From: Pseudomonas sp. A34-9
Lineage (GTDB): Bacteria; Pseudomonadota; Gammaproteobacteria; Pseudomonadales; Pseudomonadaceae
Length of the DNA stretch: 64,000 nt
Reading direction: 5' to 3'
NCBI RefSeq assembly: GCF_029543085.1
Contig: NZ_CP119967.1
Location: 763,501-827,500, forward strand
The notes beneath the pieces are model-generated. The model saw only the letters and a list, made by a program, of their open reading frames with translations, searched no databases and was not told the origin of the DNA. Positions 1-8,211 of the stretch are shown here, piece by piece (position 1 is the stretch's first letter; each line of letters begins with the position of its first letter). Both the position numbers and the translations under genes were made by a program.

Positions 1-78
1 GGCAGTTTCAGTCACTGCGCAGAGCCGGTGTGCAGTTGTCGACTGGTCACCGCCCTTGAACAGAGCGGCGCAACATGA
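1..78 (+). CDS. C-terminal tail of an upstream protein (5' truncated by window)
   Basis: Frame 1 is open from the first base to a TGA at 76-78 and encodes about 25 residues. The stop overlaps the ATG of the DUF4123 gene (ATGA), as expected for a translationally coupled operon. DUF4123 genes usually follow vgrG or a PAAR gene, so a VgrG-type spike protein is the likely identity, but the tail alone does not show it. Inference from position only. Confidence 0.45.
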   Translation, partial: GSFSHCAEPVCSCRLVTALEQSGAT

Positions 79-869
79 GTGGCGCGGCGCTTGAGCCCAT
101 GGCGCAGTGGCTGTTGCTCGATGGCCCGGATGCACCGCAGGCCTTGCGGGTATTGCGCCAGGCCTTTGCCGACGTGCGCTGCTTCAAACTGTTCGATGGC
201 ACCGAGTTTGAACCGGTCAGCGAGCATGGCCCGGTGTTGATCGAGTTGCGCGATTGCCCGGCACTGGCCGCGTTGTGTCACAGCGATCCGAACACCTGGC
301 GCGGGCTGTTGCTGGGCAGTGAGGTCTCGGCGCAACAGTTGCTGAGGCACTTGCAGCGCATGCTCACAGTGTCGTTCGGATTGAGTCATCGGGCGTTGCT
401 CAGCTATTACAACCGGCAGACCGCAAGCTATTTTTTCGACGCTTGCGACGCCTCTGAACTGAGCCGCTGGCTCGGGCCGATCCGGCAGTTGCGCTGGTTC
501 GGCGGCACTTGGGCCGACCGCGCGATTGGCAGCCAGGGCTGGCAGCAGTTGCGCAATCCGGGGCTTGCCGTCGAACCGCTGAGCATCGAAGAAAGCCTGA
601 CCCGGCGCCAGCGCGAACGCTTGCAAACCTGCTTGCTGGAGCAGCACATCTGGCGCTGGTGCCAATCGTTGGGAACCGATTACGCGACGATGTCCTCCCA
701 TGTTCAACAAGGCCTGGCGCTGGGATTTCACGACCGCACCGTGCTCGATGGCTGGTTATGGCTACGCTTGCTGCATCCGCGTGCCGTGCTGGTGCCACCG
801 CCGGTGGGTCTGACCCAGCAACAGCGGCTTGACCATGTGCGGCGCCAGTGGCGCGGCGATCAGTCCTGA
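75..869 (+). CDS. DUF4123 family type VI secretion adaptor
   Basis: A 264-residue protein that reads as a DUF4123 (Tap-1/TEC) chaperone. The family signature is in the first 125 residues: WLLLDGPDAP near the start, the conserved RHLQRMLTV stretch and the YYNRQTASYFF segment. Proteins of this family load a specific effector onto VgrG for T6SS export and act in the cytoplasm before firing. The start codon overlaps the stop of the preceding gene and has no strong Shine-Dalgarno of its own, which suggests coupled translation. The C-terminal half (after about residue 135) is the variable part thought to bind the cargo. The next gene starts only 17 bases downstream. Family assignment is good; the cargo is unknown. 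Confidence 0.8.
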   Translation: MSGAALEPMAQWLLLDGPDAPQALRVLRQAFADVRCFKLFDGTEFEPVSEHGPVLIELRDCPALAALCHSDPNTWRGLLLGSEVSAQQLLRHLQRMLTVSFGLSHRALLSYYNRQTASYFFDACDASELSRWLGPIRQLRWFGGTWADRAIGSQGWQQLRNPGLAVEPLSIEESLTRRQRERLQTCLLEQHIWRWCQSLGTDYATMSSHVQQGLALGFHDRTVLDGWLWLRLLHPRAVLVPPPVGLTQQQRLDHVRRQWRGDQS

Positions 870-886
870 GACGAGGTTCGGCGCGT

Positions 887-1762
887 ATGGCAGGTTTATT
901 CCGACAAGGTTTCGGCGCAATGATCGGCAGTGTAATGCTGCTGGTGCTGAGCGGTTGTTCGCCGGTGCAGTTGCTCAATGCGCTGACCCCGGACAGCACG
1001 TATGACAAAACCGCAGGCATTGCGTATGGCGACGATCCTCGGCAGAAACTCGATGTGTATGTGCCGCATCAGCCGATGCCGGGTGCACCGGTGGTGGTTT
1101 TTTTCTATGGCGGCAGCTGGAACAGCGGTTCGCGCGTCGACTACAGCTTTGTCGGTGAAGCGCTGGCGTCCCGCGGGATAGTCACGGTCGTGGCGGATTA
1201 CCGCTTGTATCCGCAGGTGCGCTATCCACTGTTTTTGCAGGACGGCGCGCGGGCGGTGGCATGGACCAAAGCGCATATTCGCGAGTTTTCCGGCAACCCG
1301 CAGCGCTTGTATTTGATGGGGCACAGCTCCGGCGGATATAACGCGGCGATGCTCTCGCTGGATGGCGAATGGCTTGCGGCGGTGGGCATGTCGCCCGCAG
1401 ATTTGCAGGGCTGGATCGGTCTGGCCGGGCCGTATGATTTTCTGCCGATCAAGAATCCTGAGGTGCGTCCGGTGTTCTTCTGGCCGGACTCACCGCCGCA
1501 ATCGCAACCGATCAATCATGTCAGTCGCGGCGCACCACCGGCGCTGCTGATTGCGGCCAGCAACGATGATCTGGTCAACCCGAGCCGCAACACCGGCGGC
1601 CTTGCGAGCAAGCTGCGCGAGGCCGGCGTGTCGGTGCAGGATCTGTATTACTCGCGCCCCAGTCACATGACCCTGGTGGCCAGTCTGTCGCGACCGTTGC
1701 GGCGCCTGGCGCCGGTGCTTGATCAGGTGGTCGGGTTTATCGCGCGCACGCCAGCTCAGTGA
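887..1762 (+). CDS. Alpha/beta hydrolase lipoprotein (esterase, BD-FAE-like)
   Basis: About 291 residues. The N-terminus is a lipoprotein signal ending in the lipobox LSGC, so the enzyme is probably anchored on the periplasmic side of a membrane. It has the esterase signature of the BD-FAE/HSL type: an oxyanion-hole segment VVVFFYGGSWNSGSR and the nucleophile elbow GHSSGG. A plausible acid (NDDLVNP) and histidine (PSHMTL) lie near the C-terminus. I chose ATG 887 with GAGG ten bases upstream; an earlier in-frame GTG at 848 would run into the DUF4123 gene. It lies 17 bases after the T6SS adaptor, so co-transcription is likely. A role as T6SS effector is possible but the lipoprotein signal argues against it. 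The 3' end overlaps the convergent MATE gene by 7 bases. Confidence 0.8.
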   Translation: MAGLFRQGFGAMIGSVMLLVLSGCSPVQLLNALTPDSTYDKTAGIAYGDDPRQKLDVYVPHQPMPGAPVVVFFYGGSWNSGSRVDYSFVGEALASRGIVTVVADYRLYPQVRYPLFLQDGARAVAWTKAHIREFSGNPQRLYLMGHSSGGYNAAMLSLDGEWLAAVGMSPADLQGWIGLAGPYDFLPIKNPEVRPVFFWPDSPPQSQPINHVSRGAPPALLIAASNDDLVNPSRNTGGLASKLREAGVSVQDLYYSRPSHMTLVASLSRPLRRLAPVLDQVVGFIARTPAQ

Positions 1763-3105
1763 ATGCCGCCACTGAACCAGCCATCGTTGCGCTTGAGCCA
1801 CCAGGCTTGTGCGCCGAGGGTCAGGCTGCGCAACACCATGAACAGCAGAAAAGATATCCACAGCCCGTGATTGCCCAGACCTTGCAACGCCCAGGCGAAC
1901 GGCATGAACAACACCACGGTGATCAGCATGCCGTTGCGCATTTCCCGCGCGCGGGTGGCGCCGATGAACAGACCGTCGAGCAAATAGCTCCAGACCGCAA
2001 TCAGCGGCAGCACGGCGAGGTAGGGCAGGTAGACGAACGCGGTGTCGCGCACGCTCTGGATGTCAGTCTGCATCTCGATGAACAGGTGCCCGGCCAGCAG
2101 AAACAGGCTGGCAAAGCCGAGGCTGGCGATCAGTGACCAGCCGCCGGCCACCACCAGCGATCGACGCAGGGCCAGACGATCGCGGGCGCCGATGGCGTGT
2201 CCGCACAAGGCTTCGACGGCATGGGCCAGACCGTCCAGCGCATGCGCCGTCAGGAGTAGGCCGTTGAGCAGCAGCGCGTTGGCGGCCACCGTCGAATCAC
2301 CCAGTCGCGCGCCTTGCACGGTGATCATGAAAAACACCGATTGCAGCGCCAGGCTGCGAATGAAGATGTCGCGGTTGACCGCCAGCAACGGCCGCCAGCT
2401 CTGCCAGACTTTCAGCGCTGCCCAGACGATGTGCCCCGGATACGCGCGCAATGCCTTGCGTGTCAGCAGCAGGCCGAGCAGGGCGCCGCTCCATTCGGCG
2501 ATCACCGAGGCCCGCGCCGAACCGACCACACCCCAGTCCAGGCCGATGACGAACCACAAGTTGAGAACGATGTTGATCAGGTTGGTGGTCAGCAGAATCG
2601 CCAGCGGCGCCCGGGCGTTTTGCGTGCCGAGGAACCAGCCGACCAGCGCATAACTGGCCAGCGCCGCCGGCAGGCCGAACAGCCGTGTGTGAAAGAAATC
2701 CCGGGTGAGCTGATCCAGCTCCGCTGACGGTTGCATGAAGTGCAGTGCGATGCTGCTCAGCGGCACACCCAACGTGCCAAGCACGAGTGCCAGTCCCATC
2801 GCCAGCAGCAAACCCTGCAACAGAATCTGCCGCAGCGCGGCACCGTCGCTGCGCCCGGCAGCCTGTGCGGCAAAACCGGTGGTGCCCATGCGCAGAAAAC
2901 CCATGGCCCAGGCGAGAAAGGTGTAGAGGCTGGCGCCGACCGCCACCGCGCCCAATTGGTGGGCGTGGGGCAAGTGACCAATGACGGTACTGTCGACCAG
3001 CGCCACCAGCGGTACGGAAATATTGGAAAGAATCATGGGCGCGGCGAGTGCCCAGACCTTGCGGTGCGTCGGGCGGTCGCGCCAGTCGGCGATCAGAGTG
3101 GACAT
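1756..3105 (-). CDS. MATE family efflux transporter (DinF-like)
   Basis: 449 residues with about twelve hydrophobic segments in two similar halves, as in MATE exporters of the DinF branch. The N-terminal motif APMILSNISVPLVALVDSTVIGHL and the AVAVGASLYTFLAWAMGFLRMGTTGFAAQA segment are typical (each shown here only in part of the family pattern). Members exchange H+ or Na+ for organic cations or oxidised metabolites across the inner membrane. The length is normal for the family. It is a single gene read towards the hydrolase, with a palindromic repeat block just upstream, so it probably has its own promoter between 3106 and 3143. The substrate cannot be told from sequence. Confidence 0.88.
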   Translation of the reverse strand: MSTLIADWRDRPTHRKVWALAAPMILSNISVPLVALVDSTVIGHLPHAHQLGAVAVGASLYTFLAWAMGFLRMGTTGFAAQAAGRSDGAALRQILLQGLLLAMGLALVLGTLGVPLSSIALHFMQPSAELDQLTRDFFHTRLFGLPAALASYALVGWFLGTQNARAPLAILLTTNLINIVLNLWFVIGLDWGVVGSARASVIAEWSGALLGLLLTRKALRAYPGHIVWAALKVWQSWRPLLAVNRDIFIRSLALQSVFFMITVQGARLGDSTVAANALLLNGLLLTAHALDGLAHAVEALCGHAIGARDRLALRRSLVVAGGWSLIASLGFASLFLLAGHLFIEMQTDIQSVRDTAFVYLPYLAVLPLIAVWSYLLDGLFIGATRAREMRNGMLITVVLFMPFAWALQGLGNHGLWISFLLFMVLRSLTLGAQAWWLKRNDGWFSGGIH

Positions 3106-3142
3106 GCGGGGCTCCTTGGGAGCGGCATTGTAGCGGTAGAAG

Positions 3143-3293
3143 CCCCCTCACCCCAGCCCTCTCCCTGAGGGAGAGGGAGCCGATCTCTGTCGTTTTCAAA
3201 GCCTGCGTTCGACTCGGTATCGCAAGTCGGTGTACTTCTAGAAAACACCGCGGTCAGTCCCCTCTCCCTCTGGGAGAGGGTTAGGGTGAGGGG
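3143..3293. repeat. Composite CCCTCTCCC-type inverted repeat, copy 1
   Basis: About 150 bases bounded by CCCCTCACCC on the left and its complement GGGTGAGGGG on the right. Each end carries a short hairpin of the form CCCTCTCCCt-n-AGGGAGAGGG. The middle differs between copies. Related copies lie at 13263-13536, 31040-31266 and 34628-34819. Confidence 0.85.
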
Positions 3294-3303
3294 CTCTTGA
3301 GGG

Positions 3304-3597
3304 TTAATGAATAATCCAGCTAAGCAACCACAACCCCAGCAACAGCCAGATGATCCCGGCAATAATTGACGCATTCATGAACGCCCGAATCGCCGACCAC
3401 AACAGCATCAGCCCGACAATCAGGGCGATGATGCTGATGATCGAGGTGTCCATGCCCAGCGTCTTCGCCAGCCCGTCGACAAAGTTGCCGCCGGCATTGC
3501 TCAGAATGTTGAACAAGCCACTGAGGCCGTCGACGATAAACCGGATGACCGAACCGAGCGCCTGGCCGAGCCATTCGAAAAAGCTTTCTACCTGCAT
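3304..3597 (-). CDS. Small inner-membrane protein of unknown function
   Basis: 97 residues starting at ATG 3597, chosen because AGGA lies about 7 bases upstream; the longer open frame reaching 4140 is the antisense shadow of the mazG-like and cmoM genes. The N-terminal half (MQVESFFEWLGQALGS) is amphipathic, and residues 52-96 are strongly hydrophobic and form two membrane helices (SIISIIALIVGLMLLWSAI and ASIIAGIIWLLLGLWLLSW). No enzyme motif is visible. It faces the divergent mazG-like gene 129 bases away. Conserved in pseudomonads as far as I recall; function unknown. Confidence 0.65.
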   Translation of the reverse strand: MQVESFFEWLGQALGSVIRFIVDGLSGLFNILSNAGGNFVDGLAKTLGMDTSIISIIALIVGLMLLWSAIRAFMNASIIAGIIWLLLGLWLLSWIIH

Positions 3598-3726
3598 GTT
3601 TGCATCCTGATGAAAGAGCTGAGCCTTGGGCCACAACGCGGGTGGCCGAGTTCCCTGCATCATAGACGGTTTGCGCTTGCCTTCATGCTGTATCCCCCCG
3701 AAGCTATACGCCTTCAGGAGAGCCCG

Positions 3727-4029
3727 ATGAACCTTGTTGAACTGACCGAACGCCTGCACGTCATTCGCGACCGCAATGACTGGCGGCAATTTCACAGCCC
3801 GAAAAACCTCGCCATGGCCGCCAGCGTCGAGATGTCTGAACTGGTGGAAATCTTCCAGTGGCTGACTGAAGACCAGTCGCGCCAGTTGCCCGCTGACAAA
3901 CTCGCCCACGCCGGGCAGGAAGTCGGCGATATCGTGCTGTATCTGTTGCTGCTGTGCAGCGAGTTGGGGCTGGACATGAATGAAGTGGTGCGCGCCAAGC
4001 TCGCCGACAGCGAACGGCGGTTCAGCTGA
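3727..4029 (+). CDS. MazG-like nucleotide pyrophosphohydrolase
   Basis: 100 residues, the size of the all-alpha dCTPase/RS21-C6 branch of the MazG superfamily, which hydrolyses (d)NTPs to the monophosphate and pyrophosphate. The Mg2+ ligand motif EMSELVEIFQW (ExxE) and the second acidic helix EVGDIVLYLLLLC (ExxD) are present with the expected spacing. I took ATG 3727, where a CAGGAG box sits 6 to 8 bases upstream; the open frame continues to 3610 but that part has no family similarity. The stop overlaps the ATG of cmoM by one base, so the two are co-translated. Probably a housekeeping or nucleotide-sanitising role. Confidence 0.85.
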   Translation: MNLVELTERLHVIRDRNDWRQFHSPKNLAMAASVEMSELVEIFQWLTEDQSRQLPADKLAHAGQEVGDIVLYLLLLCSELGLDMNEVVRAKLADSERRFS

Positions 4030-4778
4030 TGAGCGACCGGCATTTCGATCAGTTGGCGACGCGTTTCGCCGAAAAAATCTACGGTGGCGCCAAAGGCGCG
4101 ATTCGTCTCGCGGTGTTGCAGGCTGACCTGGCCGAAGCACTGCCGGATCGCCCGCTGCGCGTCCTGGACATCGGTGGCGGCCTGGGTCACATGTCGCTGT
4201 GGCTGGCCGAGCGCGGCCACGATGTGACCTTCACCGAACCGGCCGCACCGATGCTCGAAGGCGCGCGCCAGCGTTTCGCTGAAGCCGGGCAAACCGCGAC
4301 GTTCATTCAGGCACCCTGGCAGGAGCTGCTCGGGCAACTCACCGAACCGTACGATCTGGTGATCTGCCACGCCGTGCTCGAATGGCTCGCCGAACCCCAC
4401 GCGATCCTGCCGGTGCTGCATCAACTGACCAAACCCGGCGGCTGGTTGTCGTTGGCGTTCTACAACCGTGATGCGCTGATTTATCGCAACCTGCTCAAAG
4501 GCCATTTCAAGAAAATGCGCAAAAACGTCATGGCCGGCGAAAAGCAGAGCCTGACGCCGCAGCAGCCCCTCGATCCAAGGGAATTGGCAACGCAACTCGA
4601 CGGCCTGTGGCGGGTCGAAACCCAGAGCGGGATCCGCGTTTTCCACGACTACATGCCGGTGGAGTTCCAGGCCCGCGCCGAACTCGTGGATATGCTCGAG
4701 ATGGAGCTCGCTCACCGCCGTCACCCAAGCTTCGCCGGGCTTGGGCGCTATTTGCACTGGATCTGCCGGCCGATCTGA
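4029..4778 (+). CDS. cmoM: tRNA 5-carboxymethoxyuridine methyltransferase
   Basis: 249 residues. SAM-dependent methyltransferase fold with motif I VLDIGGGLGHMSLWLAERGH (about 45-64), a motif II acidic region FTEPAAPM and a motif IV segment DLVICHAVLEWL. The overall sequence matches CmoM (formerly SmtA), which methylates cmo5U to mcmo5U at the wobble position 34 of certain tRNAs in the cytoplasm. The start overlaps the stop of the mazG-like gene in a TGATG arrangement. No oddities were seen. Confidence 0.85.
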   Translation: MSDRHFDQLATRFAEKIYGGAKGAIRLAVLQADLAEALPDRPLRVLDIGGGLGHMSLWLAERGHDVTFTEPAAPMLEGARQRFAEAGQTATFIQAPWQELLGQLTEPYDLVICHAVLEWLAEPHAILPVLHQLTKPGGWLSLAFYNRDALIYRNLLKGHFKKMRKNVMAGEKQSLTPQQPLDPRELATQLDGLWRVETQSGIRVFHDYMPVEFQARAELVDMLEMELAHRRHPSFAGLGRYLHWICRPI

Positions 4779-4790
4779 TCGGAGCGCGAC

Positions 4791-5405
4791 ATGAAAGCTC
4801 AATCCGGGTTATTGCTGATGTGTCTGGGGTTGGCTGCCTGCCAGGGCAGCAATCCGTACGTGGCGCAATCGCGGCCCTTGCCGCCGGCGCCAGCGCAAGC
4901 CGCCAATACGTTTGACCGTAGCGCGTACCCGGCGCCGCCGCGTGACTACGGACGCTACCGCAGTTGGGCCTGGCTCAACGGGCAACTGCCGCCGGGCACG
5001 GCGTGGGCGGATTCGGCGCAAGTGGCCGAGGCGGTAAGCAATGCCCTCGATCAGCGCGGCTTGCGCCCGCTGCACGACAACCGTCCGGCTGACCTGTTGG
5101 TCAGCGCCAATCTGCGTCTGGAAACGCGCTTGCGTCAGGTTCAGGACGACTACGGTTATTACGGCGGCGGATACGGCGGCTATGATCGATATGGGCGCGG
5201 TTACGGCATGTACAACACGGTGCCGATCGTCCGTACATATTCCGAGCAAGTCGTGGTGGTGCAAGTCAATCTGTTCGATGCCGGCACGGGGCAACCGGTG
5301 TGGAGCACCAGCGCCGAAACCGCGAACAAGGGCAGCGAAATCGATCGCACCGATTCGATCCGCGAGGCTGTGGAAAAGGCCATGTCGGCGTATCCTCCCA
5401 GTTAG
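4791..5405 (+). CDS. DUF4136 lipoprotein (first of a tandem pair)
   Basis: 204 residues with a lipoprotein signal; the lipobox LAAC places the lipidated Cys at 17. The body has the DUF4136 pattern: YRSWAW near residue 55, a D-QRGLRP motif, and [21 protein letters not shown] strands near the C-terminus ([18 protein letters not shown]). A Gly/Tyr-rich loop of about 20 residues ([20 protein letters not shown]) interrupts the domain. Likely an outer-membrane lipoprotein of unknown role. It begins 12 bases after cmoM and is followed 55 bases later by a paralogue with the same layout, so the pair arose by duplication. Confidence 0.8.
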   Translation: MKAQSGLLLMCLGLAACQGSNPYVAQSRPLPPAPAQAANTFDRSAYPAPPRDYGRYRSWAWLNGQLPPGTAWADSAQVAEAVSNALDQRGLRPLHDNRPADLLVSANLRLETRLRQVQDDYGYYGGGYGGYDRYGRGYGMYNTVPIVRTYSEQVVVVQVNLFDAGTGQPVWSTSAETANKGSEIDRTDSIREAVEKAMSAYPPS

Positions 5406-5460
5406 CTTCCTGCCCATTCGAAGCTTGCCCAGGTTCATGTCTTCAACCGGAGAAAAAACC

Positions 5461-6018
5461 ATGTTCCGCCGTCTCGCTCTACTGGCCATGGCCGCGCTGC
5501 TCAGCGCTTGCGCCGCCAACCAGGTCAACCATGACTTCGATGCCAGCCGCGATTTTGCCGCCTATCGCAGCTGGAGCTGGAAAGACCCCGCCCTGCAATA
5601 TCGGCCCGATGATCCGCGAATCAAAAGCGACCTGACCGAACAGCGCATTCGCCAGGCAGTCGCCGACCAACTCGATCAGCGTGGCTTGCGCCCGGCGGCT
5701 GCGGGCGCCAAGGGTGACTTGAGTGTGCAGACTTACCTGATCGTCGAGGATCGTCAGCAGCAAGTGACGACCAACTACGGCGGCGGTTGGGGTGGCCCGT
5801 GGAACGGTTACTGGGGCGCACCGATGTACAACGAAACGCGCAACATCACCTACAAGGTCGCGACCATCCAGATCGACCTGCTCGACGGCAAGGACGGCAA
5901 ACTGGTGTGGCGCGGCAGCGATGAACAGATGCTCGCCAGCAAACCCAACCCCGAAGATCGCAGCAATGCCATCCGTGAGACGGTCACGCGGATTCTGGCC
6001 AACTATCCACCGCGCTGA
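5461..6018 (+). CDS. DUF4136 lipoprotein (second of a tandem pair)
   Basis: 185 residues. Lipobox LSAC with Cys 17; the mature part repeats the DUF4136 motifs of the preceding gene in the same order (AAYRSWSW, DQRGLRP, ATIQIDLLDGKDGKLVWRG, and a C-terminal NAIRETVTRILANYPP). The variable loop is shorter and Gly/Trp-rich (NYGGGWGGPWNGYWG). The start at 5461 follows a GGAGAAAAAACC box. It is the last gene before a clear rho-independent terminator, so cmoM and the two lipoproteins may form one transcript. Function not known. Confidence 0.8.
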   Translation: MFRRLALLAMAALLSACAANQVNHDFDASRDFAAYRSWSWKDPALQYRPDDPRIKSDLTEQRIRQAVADQLDQRGLRPAAAGAKGDLSVQTYLIVEDRQQQVTTNYGGGWGGPWNGYWGAPMYNETRNITYKVATIQIDLLDGKDGKLVWRGSDEQMLASKPNPEDRSNAIRETVTRILANYPPR

Positions 6019-6028
6019 GCGTGTGCAG

Positions 6029-6060
6029 AAAAATGGGAGCCCATGAGCTCCCATTTTTTT
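6029..6060 (+). terminator. Rho-independent terminator after the DUF4136 pair
   Basis: Stem AAATGGGAGC / GCTCCCATTT with a 4-5 base loop, ending in a run of T. It lies 11 bases after the lipoprotein stop. Confidence 0.85.
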
Positions 6061-6075
6061 GCCCGGCCACAACAC

Positions 6076-6169
6076 CCCCGTAGGAGCTGCCGAAGGCTGC
6101 GATCTTTTGATTTTGCTTTTTAGAGGCCAAGATCAAAAGATCGCAGCCGGCGGCAGCTCCTACCGGGGA
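6076..6169. repeat. REP doublet (GTAGGAGCTGCCG type)
   Basis: Two REP units in inverted orientation: GTAGGAGCTGCCGAAGGCTG followed by GATCTTTTGA on the left, and the near-complement AGATCGCAGCC-GGCAGCTCCTAC on the right. The same unit recurs at ten places in this window. Confidence 0.9.
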
Positions 6170-6222
6170 TTGCGCGTCTACACTCAGTTGCACCAATGGA
6201 GGTAACGGCAAAGGAGTGCGCC

Positions 6223-8211
6223 ATGTCGCCTCGTTCGCGATTCAACGGCCCGGCCCGCCAGCGCGGGGCGATCGGCTTGATGGCAGCGGCCACCCTCAGT
6301 CTGGCGGTGCTGATGCTGCTGTTGGTGGTCGATACCGGCCGCCTGTACATGGAACAGCGCAAATTGCAGCGCGTGGTCGACAACGCGGCCCTCGAAGCCG
6401 TCAGCCGTGGCGGTAATTGCCTGCCGGGCCTGAGCGCCGCCAGTTATGCCGGGCAAAGCGCCGTGCGCAATGGCTATATCGTCGATGCCGGCAACACCCT
6501 CGCCACCACGTGCGGCACCTTGGTGACAGCCGCCACCGGCCTGCGCACCTTCGCCGTGGATGCCACGCAAGCGGCAGCGGTGAAAGTCGTCGCCAGTCGC
6601 ACGGTGATCACCAGTTTTGCCGGTGGCGTACAGGCCTTGTTCAGCGGCACACCGGTCAGTCTCAATACCACGCTCAATGCCTCGGCGGTGGCCGCCAAAC
6701 CGCAGCCGACGGTGGCCCAGCTGAATATTCGCAGCACCCTGGCCAATATCGATACGGCCCAGTCGAACATTCTCAATCCGCTGTTTTCCGGGCTGCTCGG
6801 CGGTAACGTCAATCTCACCGCGCTAGGCTGGGACGGTCTGCTGAACACTGATATCAACTTGCTCAAATACCTTGATCAACTGGCGATCAATCTCAACGTC
6901 GCGGCGGGCAACTACACGCAGTTGCTCAATACCCAGGCCACGGTGACGCAGCTGATTCAGGCCGCAGCGACGGTGGTGCAACTCAATGGCGCGACCGCCC
7001 AGGTGATCACGGCATTGGGCCAATTGCAGGTCGCGGCAATCAACGCGGCGCCGGTCAAGCTCGGCGATATCCTGCAACTGCAGACCGGCACCACGGCGGC
7101 CGGGCTGGACGCCAATCTGCAACTGCTGCAACTGATTCAGGGTGTGGTGCAACTGGCCAACAGCAAGAGTGCGGTGGCGGCGACGTTGCCGATCAGCGTG
7201 CTCGGGCTGGCGAATGTCACGGTGCGGGTGAAAGTGATCGAGCCGCCGCAGTTTTCCGCGATTGGCGACCCGGCACGGGCCAAGGTCAACCCGACCGGGC
7301 CGGACCGGATTTATGTGCGTACGGCGCAAGTGCGCACGATGTTGTCGGTGAGTTTGCCGGTGCTGTCCGGGGTGACGGGGCTGACGAATGCAGTGTTGGG
7401 ACTGGTCGGTGCGTTGACTCCGACGCTCAACGCGTTGCTCAGTCTGAACCTGGCTGCGACACTTAATTCAGTGCTCTGTCTGCTCGGGGCAGGGTGTGAG
7501 CAACTGGCCCCGAGGCTGTTGCCGTCACCGCAAATCGATATCAGCCTGGATGCCGGCGGTGCGAAAAGCTATGTCACCGATTACAGTTGCCCGACAGGTA
7601 ACACAGGCAGTAAAAGCCTCACGGCACACACCATCACCTCCATCGCCGATCTCAAGCTCGGCAAGATCGACCCCACCAACGCTTTTTCTTCAGCCGCCGA
7701 GCCTACAGTCGCGCCATTGGCGTTGATCGATTTGGGCATCGAGACGTGTTACGGACTGTTCGGCTGTGATGCCAATTCCCATGTGCAATTCGGTGCGGGC
7801 GGCATTGCAATCAAACTCGACACCAGCGTCGCGCAAAACTCCCAAGACCTGGTGTTCTCCAGCGGTACGCCGTTCGCCACCCCGGCCAACCTCAAACTGC
7901 CGCCGAGCATCTTGCCGGCCGCACCCACCAGTAACATCGTCGGCAGCCTGTCGAGCACCCTCGCGGGGATCAACCTGATCGTCTACAAACCGCAGGGCAG
8001 TAATCCATTGGGTGCCATCGTTACCGGCGTTGCCTCGTTGATCAGCGATGTCACCAGCAAATTGCTGCCGGTGGTGACCAGCCTGGTCAGCCCGTTGCTC
8101 GATCCGCTGCTGAACAACCTGCTCAAAGGTCTGGGCATTAACCTGATGGATGTCGACGTCGGTGCCAACATGACCTGCGGCCAGACCGGCAAGGCTTATC
8201 TGGTGATCTAG
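6223..8211 (+). CDS. tadG: TadG-like Tad pilus assembly protein
   Basis: 662 residues from ATG 6223 (AAGGAG six bases upstream; an earlier ATG at 6196 has no comparable box). The N-terminus is the TadE/G pseudopilin-like domain: RQRGAIGLMAAATLSLAVLM, one membrane helix (about 19-40), then DTGRLYMEQRKLQRVVDNAALEAV. The large remainder is a low-complexity, Leu/Asn/Gly-rich exported domain with a few Cys pairs towards the C-terminus. TadG proteins are needed for Flp pilus biogenesis and are thought to be anchored in the inner membrane facing the periplasm. It is convergent with pprA and the two stop codons overlap by 4 bases. This fits the order seen around PA4297 in P. aeruginosa. Confidence 0.85.
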   Translation: MSPRSRFNGPARQRGAIGLMAAATLSLAVLMLLLVVDTGRLYMEQRKLQRVVDNAALEAVSRGGNCLPGLSAASYAGQSAVRNGYIVDAGNTLATTCGTLVTAATGLRTFAVDATQAAAVKVVASRTVITSFAGGVQALFSGTPVSLNTTLNASAVAAKPQPTVAQLNIRSTLANIDTAQSNILNPLFSGLLGGNVNLTALGWDGLLNTDINLLKYLDQLAINLNVAAGNYTQLLNTQATVTQLIQAAATVVQLNGATAQVITALGQLQVAAINAAPVKLGDILQLQTGTTAAGLDANLQLLQLIQGVVQLANSKSAVAATLPISVLGLANVTVRVKVIEPPQFSAIGDPARAKVNPTGPDRIYVRTAQVRTMLSVSLPVLSGVTGLTNAVLGLVGALTPTLNALLSLNLAATLNSVLCLLGAGCEQLAPRLLPSPQIDISLDAGGAKSYVTDYSCPTGNTGSKSLTAHTITSIADLKLGKIDPTNAFSSAAEPTVAPLALIDLGIETCYGLFGCDANSHVQFGAGGIAIKLDTSVAQNSQDLVFSSGTPFATPANLKLPPSILPAAPTSNIVGSLSSTLAGINLIVYKPQGSNPLGAIVTGVASLISDVTSKLLPVVTSLVSPLLDPLLNNLLKGLGINLMDVDVGANMTCGQTGKAYLVI

